The translations under genes were made by a program, and so were the position numbers. A stretch of DNA of 64,000 nucleotides, taken from NCBI RefSeq assembly GCF_000019525.1, contig NC_010506.1:5270001-5334000 (forward strand), written 5' to 3'. Below are positions 1 to 9,457 of the stretch, piece by piece. A model generated the notes under the pieces. It saw only the letters and a program-made list of their open reading frames with translations. It did not search any database and was not told the DNA's origin. The stretch comes from Shewanella woodyi ATCC 51908 (GTDB lineage: Bacteria; Pseudomonadota; Gammaproteobacteria; Enterobacterales; Shewanellaceae). Numbering within the stretch: position 1 is the stretch's first letter; each line of letters begins with the position of its first letter.

Positions 1-133
1 CACCTTGACTGGCTGCAAGATGAAAGATCCCAGCCCCCGTGATCCCGCCTCCTATTATGATCAGATCATATTCTGCATCTCCGTGCTCAATAGCGGTGCT
101 TGCCTCTCTGGCCGCCTGAGTCAGGGTTTTCAT
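1..133 (-). CDS. FAD-dependent glycerol-3-phosphate dehydrogenase-like oxidoreductase (N-terminus only)
   Basis: The reverse strand starts with ATG at 131-133 and stays open to the window edge, so only about 44 residues are visible. They end in a DLIIIGGGITGAGI stretch, the Rossmann GxGxxG motif that binds FAD in the GlpD/DAO family. The start overlaps the stop of the upstream FAD oxidase by 4 bp (ATGA), indicating translational coupling. GlpD-type enzymes oxidise glycerol-3-phosphate to dihydroxyacetone phosphate at the membrane. Pairing with an alkyl-DHAP-synthase-like enzyme suggests a shared DHAP/ether-lipid or glycerophosphate role (inference). The substrate cannot be judged from this fragment. 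Confidence 0.75.
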   Translation of the reverse strand, partial: MKTLTQAAREASTAIEHGDAEYDLIIIGGGITGAGIFHLAASQG

Positions 134-1809
134 TGATCTTGCTTCCCATGACTTTGAAGAGATTTAGCTGGGATCCCTTTAAACAATTTCCCCGGATTTA
201 ACTGGCCCTTGGGATCGAAAGCGTTAAAGTAGTTTTGCAATGAATCGACTACTCGCTCGCCCTTCTCTCTCACTAAATAGGCAGCATGATCGCCACCAAC
301 GCCATGCTGATGGCTGATGGTTCCACTACTTTCAACGATTAACTTTGAGGTGGTGGATTTTAACCTCTGCCATCGAGCATAGGTCTCTTCATAGGTGCCG
401 GAGACTGGAAATAGATAAGTGGTATAGATACTGGCGCCATCACTATACAGGTGAGATAGGTGGGAGAATACGTGGACTTTACTCTGCGGTGCATCAGGCG
501 ATTCAGAGCTGTCAGCCAGCCCCTCCCTAAGACTCTGCTCAATTTTCTCTGTAAGCGGGGCAATATTGGACCAGTTAGTCGCGGTCTCTAAGGTATCAAT
601 GGCATAGCCCATCTGCCATAACGTCTCCCTCAAGTAGGGGAAAGCGAAGCGCTTATGAGCCCATTTTTTACCTAGGCTTTGACCCGTATTGACTCCATTA
701 AACTGAGAGATAACTGCTTTCAGTCGCTTATAACTCTGCTTATTACTCTTTTTATCGCCCGTGATCCCGTAGACCAACATACATTTATCATCACCCACCC
801 CTTTCAGTGAAAGCAGCTTTGCCAGCCAGTGACGTTGAGTCTGATTTGCCGATAGATAGAGCTGGGTATGAGTTTCAATGCTATTACTCACTCTTAGCAT
901 GGAAAGAGGCAAACCCAGTTGTACCGCCTCTCTGGCGCAAGCTATTCCCTGCTGCCAATTAGGCATAAAGCCCACACCAAAAAACTCCTCTTCAGGTAAG
1001 CGACTCACCCTCACTTTTGCCTCGGTTAAGATCCCTAAATGCCCTTCCGATCCCAGCACCAATTGACGCCAATCCGGCCCTGCAGATGATGCTGGTAGTG
1101 TGGGGATTTCCACCTTACCCTCAAAGGTCTCTATCTCACCTCCAGCAAACAGGTTTTCAATCCGTCCATAACCTAAAGACTGCTGACCACTAGAGCGGGT
1201 AACCACCCAACCTCCTAAGGTCGAGAGTTCAAAAGATTGAGGGAAGTGACCTAAAGTAAAACCCTGAGCTTGCAGTTGAGACTCAAGAAATGGCCCCTTA
1301 ACGCCGGCGCCAAATGTAGCGATTTGATCCACCCTATCGAGATCAAGCAAGCGGTTCATTTTACCCATGGAGATGGTTAGCACTGGCTTATCTGAAACAG
1401 TGGGGGTGATATGCCCCACCACAGAAGTGCCGCCGCCATAGGGGATAAGCTGCCACCCTTGCTCTTTGGCTTCTGCCATTAAAATACGGATATCTTCACT
1501 GCTTCTAGGAAAAGCCACCCCGTCTGGAAAGAGGTTAAACTCACCGCTCTTCATCGCCAACCAATCCGGTAAGCTTTGACCACGAGCGTGACGCACTCGC
1601 ACCTCGGCATCACAGGTATAAAGTTCACTCTTATCGAGACGAGACCTAGGTACTTTCGCCAACACCTCATCCAAAGTTGCAACGGGCAAAGGAGTCGCTA
1701 GACCTAATGTCTCAGTGATAAAACTCGCACCATCAGCAGTGAGTGCTAGGCTTTTCTCCCTATCACCCCACCCATTCCACTGACGATTATCCTGTTGTGA
1801 CTTACCCAT
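130..1809 (-). CDS. FAD-binding oxidase, alkylglycerone-phosphate (alkyl-DHAP) synthase-like
   Basis: A 559-residue protein of the vanillyl-alcohol-oxidase flavoprotein fold. The PP-loop motif PYGGGTSVVGH lies at residues 123-133. It is followed by the SSGQQSLGYGRIENL segment seen in alkyl-DHAP synthases and D-lactate/glycolate oxidase relatives, and a HQHGVG motif sits near residue 501 where alkyl-DHAP synthases have a His-rich active-site loop. No signal peptide or membrane segment, so probably cytosolic or peripheral. It is the first gene of an operon with the GlpD-like gene (4-bp overlap) and is divergent from an AraC regulator. Eukaryotic homologues exchange the acyl chain of acyl-DHAP for a fatty alcohol to form ether lipids; whether this bacterial protein does so is not shown. 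A generic FAD-linked dehydrogenase is the alternative. Confidence 0.8.
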   Translation of the reverse strand: MGKSQQDNRQWNGWGDREKSLALTADGASFITETLGLATPLPVATLDEVLAKVPRSRLDKSELYTCDAEVRVRHARGQSLPDWLAMKSGEFNLFPDGVAFPRSSEDIRILMAEAKEQGWQLIPYGGGTSVVGHITPTVSDKPVLTISMGKMNRLLDLDRVDQIATFGAGVKGPFLESQLQAQGFTLGHFPQSFELSTLGGWVVTRSSGQQSLGYGRIENLFAGGEIETFEGKVEIPTLPASSAGPDWRQLVLGSEGHLGILTEAKVRVSRLPEEEFFGVGFMPNWQQGIACAREAVQLGLPLSMLRVSNSIETHTQLYLSANQTQRHWLAKLLSLKGVGDDKCMLVYGITGDKKSNKQSYKRLKAVISQFNGVNTGQSLGKKWAHKRFAFPYLRETLWQMGYAIDTLETATNWSNIAPLTEKIEQSLREGLADSSESPDAPQSKVHVFSHLSHLYSDGASIYTTYLFPVSGTYEETYARWQRLKSTTSKLIVESSGTISHQHGVGGDHAAYLVREKGERVVDSLQNYFNAFDPKGQLNPGKLFKGIPAKSLQSHGKQDQ

Positions 1810-1919
1810 AATGATTGACCCATTTGCATAACGATAAATTTATCCTACAATATCGCAACATTTTGTCAGTGACATATATGGACAAGATGAACATTAAACA
1901 AGCGATGGAGACACAGCCT

Positions 1920-2957
1920 ATGCCAGTGATAAAAGCCCCCTCTTCTCCGTCACTAGGCACCACCTCTATGCCGCCTGTACAACAGTTTTTGCAGGCAGCT
2001 AGGCATTGCAAGGTTGATATTTCTGCAGCGCTTGCTTTGGTTGGTATAGATAAAGCCACACTCTATGACGCAGATGCCCGCATCGATGGCGAACAGTTTC
2101 AGCGGCTACTTCACCACCTCATTGAGCACTCAGAACACCCACTTTTTGGTCTCTACAGCGCTCGATTTATTCAGCCAGACCGCTTCACTATTTTGGGACA
2201 GATAGGCTTAAACTCAGATAACTTCGCCCAAGCCCTTAAGCAAGCGATGCCGCTTGAGAAGCTTGTAGGAGACATGGGGAGCACAGAGTTAAGGGAACAT
2301 CCTCAAGGCTTAAAAATGGTGTGGCACTGCCAATATAGTCACCCATTGGTTATCCCTCACCTTATCGATAACGTGTTGGCCTCTTGGGTCAACTTTGCTC
2401 GTTTTCTGATGGAGGATAACCGCGCGACAGCCGTTGAGGTTAAGCTACAGAGATCTCAGCCTAGCTTGCAGGAGGTCAAGGATTACCAAACCCTTTTCGC
2501 CTGTCCGGTTCTATTTGAACAGAGTGAAAATGCCATCCTTATCGACAAAGCGATGCTGACTCGCCCACTTCCCAGCGGCGATAACCGTCGCCTGCCACAA
2601 TTGATGGCTAACGCGCAGCAAAGGCTCAAACATATGGGCAGCGACGATCAACTACAATTGGCTACCGCTCGGGTTATCCGCCAACTTCTGCCACAGGGTA
2701 CAATAAGCCGAGACTTGGTTGCCAACCAGCTTCACCTCACGGGGAGAACCCTGCAGCGCAAGCTGTTAAAGCAAGGGGTAAGTTACCAAACATTAGTGGA
2801 TAATATTCGCCACGAGATGGCCGACTATTGGCTTGCTTGTAGTGAGTTATCAGCCAGTGAGATAGCGGTCGAACTTGGCTTTAGTGATGTCAGAGTGTTT
2901 TTCCGTGCCTACAAGAACTGGAGCGGACACTCTCCAGGAGTTAAGCGATTAAGATAA
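1920..2957 (+). CDS. AraC-family transcriptional regulator
   Basis: About 345 residues. The N-terminal two thirds match the arabinose-binding-like effector domain of the OruR/ArgR-type AraC proteins. The last 100 residues hold the paired helix-turn-helix, including LTGRTLQRKLLKQGVSYQTLVD and the signature ELGFSDVRVFFRAYKNWSGHSP. The frame is open from a TTG at 1815, and ATGs at 1878, 1887 and 1905 are possible. I chose 1920 because GGAG at 1907-1910 sits 9 bp before it. It is divergent from the FAD oxidase operon with about 110 bp between, so that operon is the likely target (inference). The effector is unknown; family members sense amino acids, fatty acids or choline derivatives. Confidence 0.85.
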   Translation: MPVIKAPSSPSLGTTSMPPVQQFLQAARHCKVDISAALALVGIDKATLYDADARIDGEQFQRLLHHLIEHSEHPLFGLYSARFIQPDRFTILGQIGLNSDNFAQALKQAMPLEKLVGDMGSTELREHPQGLKMVWHCQYSHPLVIPHLIDNVLASWVNFARFLMEDNRATAVEVKLQRSQPSLQEVKDYQTLFACPVLFEQSENAILIDKAMLTRPLPSGDNRRLPQLMANAQQRLKHMGSDDQLQLATARVIRQLLPQGTISRDLVANQLHLTGRTLQRKLLKQGVSYQTLVDNIRHEMADYWLACSELSASEIAVELGFSDVRVFFRAYKNWSGHSPGVKRLR

Positions 2958-3051
2958 CAATAAGCGTGATCGCTACTGTTTATTTACTCTGCAATACCTG
3001 TCATAACTAGATTGGTATAAACATAAGTTTGCCTAAAGCAAGGAGCTTGAG

Positions 3052-3993
3052 ATGAAACCATTATTCTTCATGTTGTTACCTCTTATCCTGACAGCCTGTC
3101 AGGGAGAGGTGAGTAACCAAGCTTTAGGCACCTTAGAGCGTGATCGGGTGCTACTCAGAGCCACTGTCAGCGAAATCATCACGGCCCTGCCTCAAAAAGA
3201 GGGAAACCGAGTAGAAAAAGGTGAACTCTTAGTTCAGTTCGATACCCGTAAGCAACTGGCAAGAGTCGCCTTTGCCAAAGCCGAGGTGAGTAAGGCTGAA
3301 TCTTACCTGCTAAGGCTAACTAATGGTGAAAGACCAGAAGATATCGCCAGCGCACAGGCCAATGTTGCCCGTACTCAAGCTGCGCTAGTCGAAGCTAATC
3401 AAAGCTATCAACGTAGCTCAAGTCTACTCAAGCAAAAACTCACCAGTCAAGCCACTCAAGACGCAGCAAAAGCCAACAAAGACAAGGCTCAAGCCGAACT
3501 TGTGGTTGCCAAAGAGAACCTAAGTAAACTCATAGCTGGAGTACGTGTAGAAGATATCAATCAGGCTAAAGCCGCACTGGATGCCAGTATCGCTAACCTC
3601 TCATTAGAGGAGCAGACCTTAGATGATTTAAGTGTTATCGCAACACGAAGTGGTCGACTGGACAGCCTGCCTTTTAACTTAGGCGAACGTGTCCCCTCCG
3701 GTGCGGTCATTGTTGCCATTCAAGCCGATAACGCTCCCTATGCTCGCGTCTATGTCCCTGAGCCCTACATGGCAAAACTCACCATAGGTCAAAAGATGAG
3801 AGTACGAGTCGATGGCATAGAGACCCCTTTTATCGGCACCCTGCGTCGACTCAGCCAAGAATCGGCATTCACCCCCTACTACGCTCTGAATCAGCAAGAC
3901 AGATCGCGACTTGTATTTCTAGCAGAAGTCGATCTCGGCAGCGATGCCGACGCACTGCCAACTGGGATCCCTTCACAAGTGGAGCTGCCATAA
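3052..3993 (+). CDS. HlyD-family membrane-fusion lipoprotein of an ABC exporter
   Basis: 313 residues with a lipoprotein signal (LILTAC, acylated Cys at about 16). A lipoyl/barrel-sandwich half, an Ala/Gln/Lys-rich coiled coil at about residues 75-190 and a second half with beta-barrel follow, as in HlyD/MacA adaptors. An AAGGAG Shine-Dalgarno precedes the ATG. The stop overlaps the ATPase start by 1 bp (TAATG), so the three genes to 6066 form one operon. It should link the inner-membrane ABC transporter to an outer-membrane channel in the periplasm. No outer-membrane factor gene is adjacent, so a TolC encoded elsewhere is presumably used. The substrate is unknown. Confidence 0.88.
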   Translation: MKPLFFMLLPLILTACQGEVSNQALGTLERDRVLLRATVSEIITALPQKEGNRVEKGELLVQFDTRKQLARVAFAKAEVSKAESYLLRLTNGERPEDIASAQANVARTQAALVEANQSYQRSSSLLKQKLTSQATQDAAKANKDKAQAELVVAKENLSKLIAGVRVEDINQAKAALDASIANLSLEEQTLDDLSVIATRSGRLDSLPFNLGERVPSGAVIVAIQADNAPYARVYVPEPYMAKLTIGQKMRVRVDGIETPFIGTLRRLSQESAFTPYYALNQQDRSRLVFLAEVDLGSDADALPTGIPSQVELP

Positions 3994-4961
3994 TGAGCAG
4001 CTTAAGTCGCTCCTCCGAACTCGCTATCGATGCTAAGGGGCTCACTAAGAAGTTCGGTCAACTGGCTGCCGTATCTGATCTAAACCTGCAAGTGCCTAAG
4101 GGGCATATTTACGGCTTTCTTGGACCTAATGGCTGTGGTAAATCCACCAGCATACGTATGTTAACTGGCTTGCTAACACCCACTGAGGGCTCCATTCAAG
4201 TATTAGGCATGTCGATACCCAAACAAGCCGAAGCACTCAGGTTACGAATAGGCTATATGACCCAGAAGTTCTCCCTCTATGAGGATCTTACCGTCAAGGA
4301 AAACCTAGAGTTTATCGCCCAGATCTACTGCCTGAGTCCCAATGACAGTCATAGCAAAATATCTAAGTTGATCAGCACCTATAACTTGCTCAAACAGCAA
4401 CATCAGTTTGCAGGCACCTTAAGCGGAGGACAAAAACAGCGACTATCACTGGCCTGTGCCTGCCTTAACGATCCTGAACTACTGTTTCTCGATGAGCCCA
4501 CCTCGGCTGTTGATCCACAAAACCGGCGGGATTTTTGGGAGCAGCTGTTCGATCTATCTGAAACTGGTACCAGTATCTTGGTCACCACCCACTATATGGA
4601 TGAAGCGGAGCGTTGCCATGGTCTTGCGATTATGGAGCAAGGTTTTATCCGCGCCGATGGCAGCCCCAATGATTTAATGCAGCAGATGGGCGCAAATGTG
4701 CTCGAAGTGAGTCACTCTAACCTAAGGGAGCTTAAAAACTCCCTGACCACCTTTAAAGAGATCAAATCCGCAGCCCAGCTCGGCTCTCGCTTACGGGTTT
4801 TAGTCGACAATAGAGTCACCGATCCCGCTACTTGGCTAAGGCAGACAATGCCAACTCTACATCAAGCTGAGATAAGACTCGCCCCACCTAACCTTGAAGA
4901 TGTGTTTGTGACAGTCACTGGCCAACAGCCTTCCTCCTCACTAACCTCGGCGGAGGTGTAA
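3993..4961 (+). CDS. ABC transporter ATP-binding protein (YbhF/YhiH-like, single ATPase domain)
   Basis: 322 residues, one nucleotide-binding domain: Walker A GPNGCGKST at 44-52, signature LSGGQKQ at about 143-149, Walker B LLFLDEPTSAVDP at about 163-175, and the switch His in TTHYMDEAE. The C-terminal extension ends in NLEDVFVTVTG, typical of CcmA/drug-export ATPases paired with ABC-2 permeases. E. coli YbhF carries two such domains; only one is present here. It would power the permease encoded 1 bp downstream. Cytosolic, at the inner membrane. Drug or lipid export is the likely class of activity, but the substrate is not shown. Confidence 0.93.
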   Translation: MSSLSRSSELAIDAKGLTKKFGQLAAVSDLNLQVPKGHIYGFLGPNGCGKSTSIRMLTGLLTPTEGSIQVLGMSIPKQAEALRLRIGYMTQKFSLYEDLTVKENLEFIAQIYCLSPNDSHSKISKLISTYNLLKQQHQFAGTLSGGQKQRLSLACACLNDPELLFLDEPTSAVDPQNRRDFWEQLFDLSETGTSILVTTHYMDEAERCHGLAIMEQGFIRADGSPNDLMQQMGANVLEVSHSNLRELKNSLTTFKEIKSAAQLGSRLRVLVDNRVTDPATWLRQTMPTLHQAEIRLAPPNLEDVFVTVTGQQPSSSLTSAEV

Positions 4962-4962
4962 T

Positions 4963-6066
4963 ATGTCATTTATCAACAGCATCCGCAGAATAAAAGCCAT
5001 CACAGTCAAAGAGATCCGACAACTAAAACGAGATCGTATTACTTTTGGAATGGTGGTGATGATCCCCCTGATCCAACTGCTGCTTTTTGGCTACGCCATC
5101 AACACAGATGTTCGCAATGTGCCCGTTGCCATCGTCGATCAAAGTGACTCGGCGGCAGGTCGCTGGATAGTTGAAGCGATTAAAGTGACTCAGGTTGTCT
5201 CCGTCGAAGCCTTTTATAAAACAAGCACAGAGGCGGAGGCTGCTATCACTCGCGGTGAGATACGAGCCGCACTTATCTTACCCCCTAATCTCACCGAAAA
5301 ACTCGCCAACAATGAAACCTTAGGCCAGTGGATAGTCGATGGCTCAGATACCATGATCGCCGGTGCTATGAAGCAGCTGAGAAACATGCCGCTGGATCAG
5401 ATAACTGGCATCAATACTCAAAAGCCTGCCACCTTTGAGGTTGCCCTCTTCTACAACCCTGAGCAGCGATCTGCAGTTAATATCGTGCCAGGGCTAATCG
5501 CGGTTATCCTCACCATGACCATGATCCTGTTCACCTCGGCAGCCATAGTTCGCGAGCGTGAAAAGGGGAATTTGGAGCTATTGATCACCACCCCAATCAA
5601 GCCACTGGAACTGATGCTGGGTAAGATTCTGCCCTACATTATTGTGGGTTTGATCCAGATGACTATTATTTTAGGGCTGGGGCATTTTATCTTCGATGTA
5701 CCAATAAATGGCTCTCTAGCACAACTGCTTATGGGCACCTTGCTCTTTATCGCCGCCAGTTTAACCTTAGGGCTAATTATCTCGACCATAGCTCGAACTC
5801 AATTACAGGCGATGCAGATGACCATCTTTATCATACTGCCCACCATCTTACTGTCAGGCTTTATGTTTCCTTTTGAAGCCATGCCAAAACCCGCCCAATG
5901 GATTGCAGAGATCTTACCTGCGACTCACTTTATGAGGATCATTCGCGCCGTAGTACTTAGAGGGGGAGAGATAGGCGATATGCCCTTCGATACACTCTGG
6001 TTAGTGGGCTTTACTGTAATTGGAATTATTATCGCCTCACTGCGATTCAATAAGCGTTTGGATTAG
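4963..6066 (+). CDS. ABC-2 type permease (YhhJ/YbhR-like)
   Basis: 367 residues. One N-terminal membrane segment (MVVMIPLIQLLLFGYAINTD) is followed by a periplasmic domain of about 150 residues, then five or so C-terminal membrane helices. The family motif REREKGNLELLITTPIKPLELMLGKILPY is present, as is the FPFEAMPKPAQWIAEILPATHF loop. It starts 1 bp after the ATPase stop and ends just before a strong bidirectional terminator, closing the three-gene export operon. Only one permease is present, so a homodimer is expected (inference). Confidence 0.92.
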   Translation: MSFINSIRRIKAITVKEIRQLKRDRITFGMVVMIPLIQLLLFGYAINTDVRNVPVAIVDQSDSAAGRWIVEAIKVTQVVSVEAFYKTSTEAEAAITRGEIRAALILPPNLTEKLANNETLGQWIVDGSDTMIAGAMKQLRNMPLDQITGINTQKPATFEVALFYNPEQRSAVNIVPGLIAVILTMTMILFTSAAIVREREKGNLELLITTPIKPLELMLGKILPYIIVGLIQMTIILGLGHFIFDVPINGSLAQLLMGTLLFIAASLTLGLIISTIARTQLQAMQMTIFIILPTILLSGFMFPFEAMPKPAQWIAEILPATHFMRIIRAVVLRGGEIGDMPFDTLWLVGFTVIGIIIASLRFNKRLD

Positions 6067-6073
6067 CTATAAA

Positions 6074-6093
6074 AAAGCGCCTTTCGGCGCTTT
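6074..6093. terminator. Bidirectional rho-independent terminator between convergent genes
   Basis: AAAGCGCC, loop TTTC, GGCGCTTT: an 8-bp perfect stem followed by TATTTT on the plus strand and by T residues on the minus strand. It lies between the ABC permease stop (6066) and the symporter stop (6117) and can serve both. Confidence 0.9.
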
Positions 6094-6116
6094 ATTTTCA
6101 AGTATCACTTAGCGAG

Positions 6117-7496
6117 TTAAACACCAGCCTTGGCTTTCTCGTCTTCCTCGCGCTTTTTGATAAAAAACTCACGGGTTAGAGTGAATACCACTGGACTTAA
6201 CAGCGCTAAAGCTATCAAGTTAGGTATCGCCATCATGGCATTAAGGGTATCGGCCAACAGCCAGATGAAGTCCAGTGAACTAATTGCCCCTAGAGGTACC
6301 ACGAGAATCCATAACACTCTAAACGGCTTCACCGCTTTTACACCAAGCAGATACTGAACACACTTTTCACTGTAAACGCTCCAACCCAGAATGGTTGTAA
6401 AAGCGAAAACAGACAGGGCAATAGCAACAATATAATTACCCATGGGAATAGCCGACGAGAAGGCTAATGAGGTTAACGCCGCACCATTCTCACCTGAGGT
6501 CCAACTGCCTGTAACAATAATCGCTAGACCTGTGATGCTACAAACGATCAAGGTATCGATAAAGGTACCTAACATGGCCACTAAACCTTGCGCCACTGGA
6601 TTGTTGGTTTGTGCCGAAGCATGGGCAATGGGCGCACTACCTAAACCAGCCTCATTTGAAAACACACCACGTGCCACACCAAAACGAATCGCAGCCCAAA
6701 CCGCTGCACCAGCAAAGCCACCTTGTGCTGCAACAGGGTTAAATGCGCTGTGCACAATCAAGGCTATCGCATCGGGGATCTCTGAAGCATTGACTATCAG
6801 TACCGCAATACCCGCACCGATATAAAATACGCTCATCAGGGGAACCAGCTTACCTGCCACGTCGGCAATGCGCTTAATTCCACCCATCAATACAGCACCA
6901 ACCAGCAGCATTAGTACGACCCCAGTAATCCAAGTGGGTACGCCAAAGTTACTGCTTAACGCATCAGCCACCGAGTTCGACTGAACCGTATTACCAATTC
7001 CGAAACCAGCAAATGAGCCAAATAGGGCAAAGGCAGTACCTAACCAAGCCCACTTACTACCTAAGCCGTTTTTGATGTAATACATGGGACCACCAATGTG
7101 CTCACCTTTATCATCAACTTCACGGAATTTAACCGCTAATACCGCCTCAGAGAACTTAGTTGCCATACCCACCAGCGCGGTACACCACATCCAAAATAGT
7201 GCTCCAGGACCACCAATAAAGATAGCGGTAGCCACACCAGCGATATTACCGGTACCAATTGTGGCCGACAGTGAAGTCATCAAGGCATTAAAGGGGCTAA
7301 TCTCCCCCTTCATATTTTTATCTTTATCCGGGATCCGGCCGGACCATAACAGTTTAAAGCCTGTACCTAGTTTCAAAATCGGCATGAGTTTTAACCCTAC
7401 CGAGAGAAATAAGCCAACACCTAAGATCATGACAAGCATAGGGGTACCCCATACAAAGCCATTGATCATGTTGACAAAATCAGTAATTCTTTCCAT
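6117..7496 (-). CDS. Sodium:alanine/glycine symporter (AGCS family)
   Basis: 459 residues, about 10-11 membrane helices. Family signatures include SATIGTGNIAGVATAIFIGGPGALFWMW in the N-terminal third and GVARGVFSNEAGLGSAPIAHA in the middle. These define the AGCS (DagA/AlsT) family, which imports alanine or glycine with Na+ across the inner membrane. It is monocistronic: a terminator lies downstream, and a 134-bp AT-rich gap separates it from the GH3 gene stop upstream. Length and motifs are complete. The exact substrate preference cannot be read from sequence. Confidence 0.93.
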   Translation of the reverse strand: MERITDFVNMINGFVWGTPMLVMILGVGLFLSVGLKLMPILKLGTGFKLLWSGRIPDKDKNMKGEISPFNALMTSLSATIGTGNIAGVATAIFIGGPGALFWMWCTALVGMATKFSEAVLAVKFREVDDKGEHIGGPMYYIKNGLGSKWAWLGTAFALFGSFAGFGIGNTVQSNSVADALSSNFGVPTWITGVVLMLLVGAVLMGGIKRIADVAGKLVPLMSVFYIGAGIAVLIVNASEIPDAIALIVHSAFNPVAAQGGFAGAAVWAAIRFGVARGVFSNEAGLGSAPIAHASAQTNNPVAQGLVAMLGTFIDTLIVCSITGLAIIVTGSWTSGENGAALTSLAFSSAIPMGNYIVAIALSVFAFTTILGWSVYSEKCVQYLLGVKAVKPFRVLWILVVPLGAISSLDFIWLLADTLNAMMAIPNLIALALLSPVVFTLTREFFIKKREEDEKAKAGV

Positions 7497-7630
7497 TCAA
7501 ACCTCGTCGATGCTTATCATTATTATTTTGTTGATTGAATTCCAGAGTACAACGAAAAGAGTACAAAATGAAAGCAGCGACTGATGAACTTACTTGATAA
7601 TCAATTTTAAGTATTTTCTGGTGGGGTTAT

Positions 7631-9457
7631 TTAGTATTTAAGACCAAATCCTACAGAGAACAAAGCAGTGCTGTCAGTATTGAGTGTTTTAAGCTGTTTA
7701 GGCCAAGTAAATGAGAGCTTACCGCTAAAGTTATCATCACCAAATATTAGATCGCTAACACCCTGCCCCTCTGAGCCAGGCAGCCAAGCAGCAATAAAGG
7801 CATTAGAGGAATTAAGCTCCGGATTAATAATCAGTGGTCTGCCAGAAACAAGCACTGTTACTACGGAAATACCTTGCGCCTCAAACCTGCGAATAAGTTC
7901 ACCATCTTCAGGGTGTAGCTTGGCAAGCTCAAGACTTTTTCCATAGGGCTGCAGTAGGTTAATCTGGCCATCTATCTGAGAGCCCATCTCAACAATAATC
8001 TCATCACTCTCCCTTATATCGCCCACTCCTTCGGCATAAGGTTGCTCACCTATAACCAGTATCGCAACCTCATATTTATCTAAGTCTTGCTCCTGAGTAT
8101 CATTTAACTCGTCCAATGAAGAGATAAGTGTTGCGTTAGGTGCAACCGCTTTAATACCATCCCAAATAGAGCTGCCGCCTTCGATGGCGCTGTTACCTGT
8201 TCTGCCTTGCCAGTCGAGCGTAAAGCCGCCACATTGATTTCCTCTGTTATGGGCATTTTTACCAGCAACCAAGATACGAGAACTCTTATTTAAAGGCAGC
8301 ATATTGGCATCATTTTTAAGTAATACCATGGACTTTCTAACAGCTTCCCTTGCTACTTCTCTGTGTGCAAAACTGCCAAAATTACCACTGTTAGCACCAA
8401 CTCGCAGGCTTGGTTGAACTTTCTCAAACACACCAGCTTTCACTTTAACTGAGAGTATTCTGCGCACCGCATCATCGATGCGCGACATTGGCACTCGGCC
8501 CAACTCCACATGACTTTTCAGGTGTTCGATAAACATCTGCCAATGATTCGTTAACATAAACATATCGATACCTGCATTTACCGCTGTTTCAACACAGGTA
8601 TAATAATCATCAGAGAGATAATCTATGCCATCCATATCAGAGAGAATAAAGCCCTGGAATTGCATCTCCCCTTTCAACATATCGGTTAACAGGGCTCGGT
8701 TGCCATGGCATTTATTGCCATTCCAACTGCTAAATGAGGCCATCACGGTTAATGCTCCCGCCTCGAGAGCGGCGTAATAGGGCTGCATATGGATGTTTTT
8801 TAGATCGGCAAAATCAAGCAATGTATTACCATGATCAATACCGTGACTTGTCCCGCCATCTCCAACCCAATGCTTCACACAGGTTAATACGCCAATCTCG
8901 TTAAACCCTTTATGAAAACCATTGATGATCCGCTCTGCGTATTTCACGGCAATTTGAGGAGACTCTGAAAAACTTTCATAGGTTCGACCCCAATGGGGAT
9001 CTTGTGCAACAGCCAAGTTGGGAGCAAATACCCAGTCGACACCAGTGGCCAGCACCTCTATTGATGTCACTGCCGCAATATGACCCACAAGACTGGGATC
9101 ATCAGCAGCACCTAAGCCGATGTTATGTGGGAAAATCGTCGCTCCTTTGACATTGTTATGGCCATGTATGGCATCAACGCCATAGAGAATCGGCACACCT
9201 AAGTGCTGCTCATCCTTTTCGGTGGAGGCAAGCCAGTATTGGTCCAACATCTCAGTCCATCCTTTGGGAGAGTTATCATCGGGAGCTGAGCCCGCACCAC
9301 TGAAAACAGAACCCAAATGGTAATGTTTAACCTCATCAGGCGTACAAGATAAGCGTTCAACTTGGATCATCTGGCCAATCTTTTGCTCTAACGTCATCTG
9401 AGCCAACAGTTTATCGACCTTGGCTTTAATCTTGGGATCTCGCAGTAATCTCTTCAT
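7631..9457 (-). CDS. Cytoplasmic GH3 beta-glucosidase (ExoP-like)
   Basis: 608 residues, starting at MKRLLRDPKIKAKVDKLLAQ with no signal peptide, so cytoplasmic. GH3 (alpha/beta)8 domain: KHWVGDGGT at about 195-203 for substrate binding and nucleophile Asp274 in LSDMDGIDYL (SDxDG rather than SDWxG, as in the exo-glucanase ExoP subgroup). The alpha/beta-sandwich domain follows and there is no fibronectin-like tail. The ATG lies directly after the stop of the second GH3 gene (9458), so the two are one operon. Likely releases glucose from beta-1,3/1,4 gluco-oligosaccharides imported by the locus (inference from context). Specificity needs assay. Confidence 0.88.
   Translation of the reverse strand: MKRLLRDPKIKAKVDKLLAQMTLEQKIGQMIQVERLSCTPDEVKHYHLGSVFSGAGSAPDDNSPKGWTEMLDQYWLASTEKDEQHLGVPILYGVDAIHGHNNVKGATIFPHNIGLGAADDPSLVGHIAAVTSIEVLATGVDWVFAPNLAVAQDPHWGRTYESFSESPQIAVKYAERIINGFHKGFNEIGVLTCVKHWVGDGGTSHGIDHGNTLLDFADLKNIHMQPYYAALEAGALTVMASFSSWNGNKCHGNRALLTDMLKGEMQFQGFILSDMDGIDYLSDDYYTCVETAVNAGIDMFMLTNHWQMFIEHLKSHVELGRVPMSRIDDAVRRILSVKVKAGVFEKVQPSLRVGANSGNFGSFAHREVAREAVRKSMVLLKNDANMLPLNKSSRILVAGKNAHNRGNQCGGFTLDWQGRTGNSAIEGGSSIWDGIKAVAPNATLISSLDELNDTQEQDLDKYEVAILVIGEQPYAEGVGDIRESDEIIVEMGSQIDGQINLLQPYGKSLELAKLHPEDGELIRRFEAQGISVVTVLVSGRPLIINPELNSSNAFIAAWLPGSEGQGVSDLIFGDDNFSGKLSFTWPKQLKTLNTDSTALFSVGFGLKY

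Noticed and set aside
1815..1919. N-terminal extension of the AraC regulator from a TTG start
   Set aside because: No Shine-Dalgarno and it would invade the divergent promoter; ATG 1920 has GGAG at good spacing.
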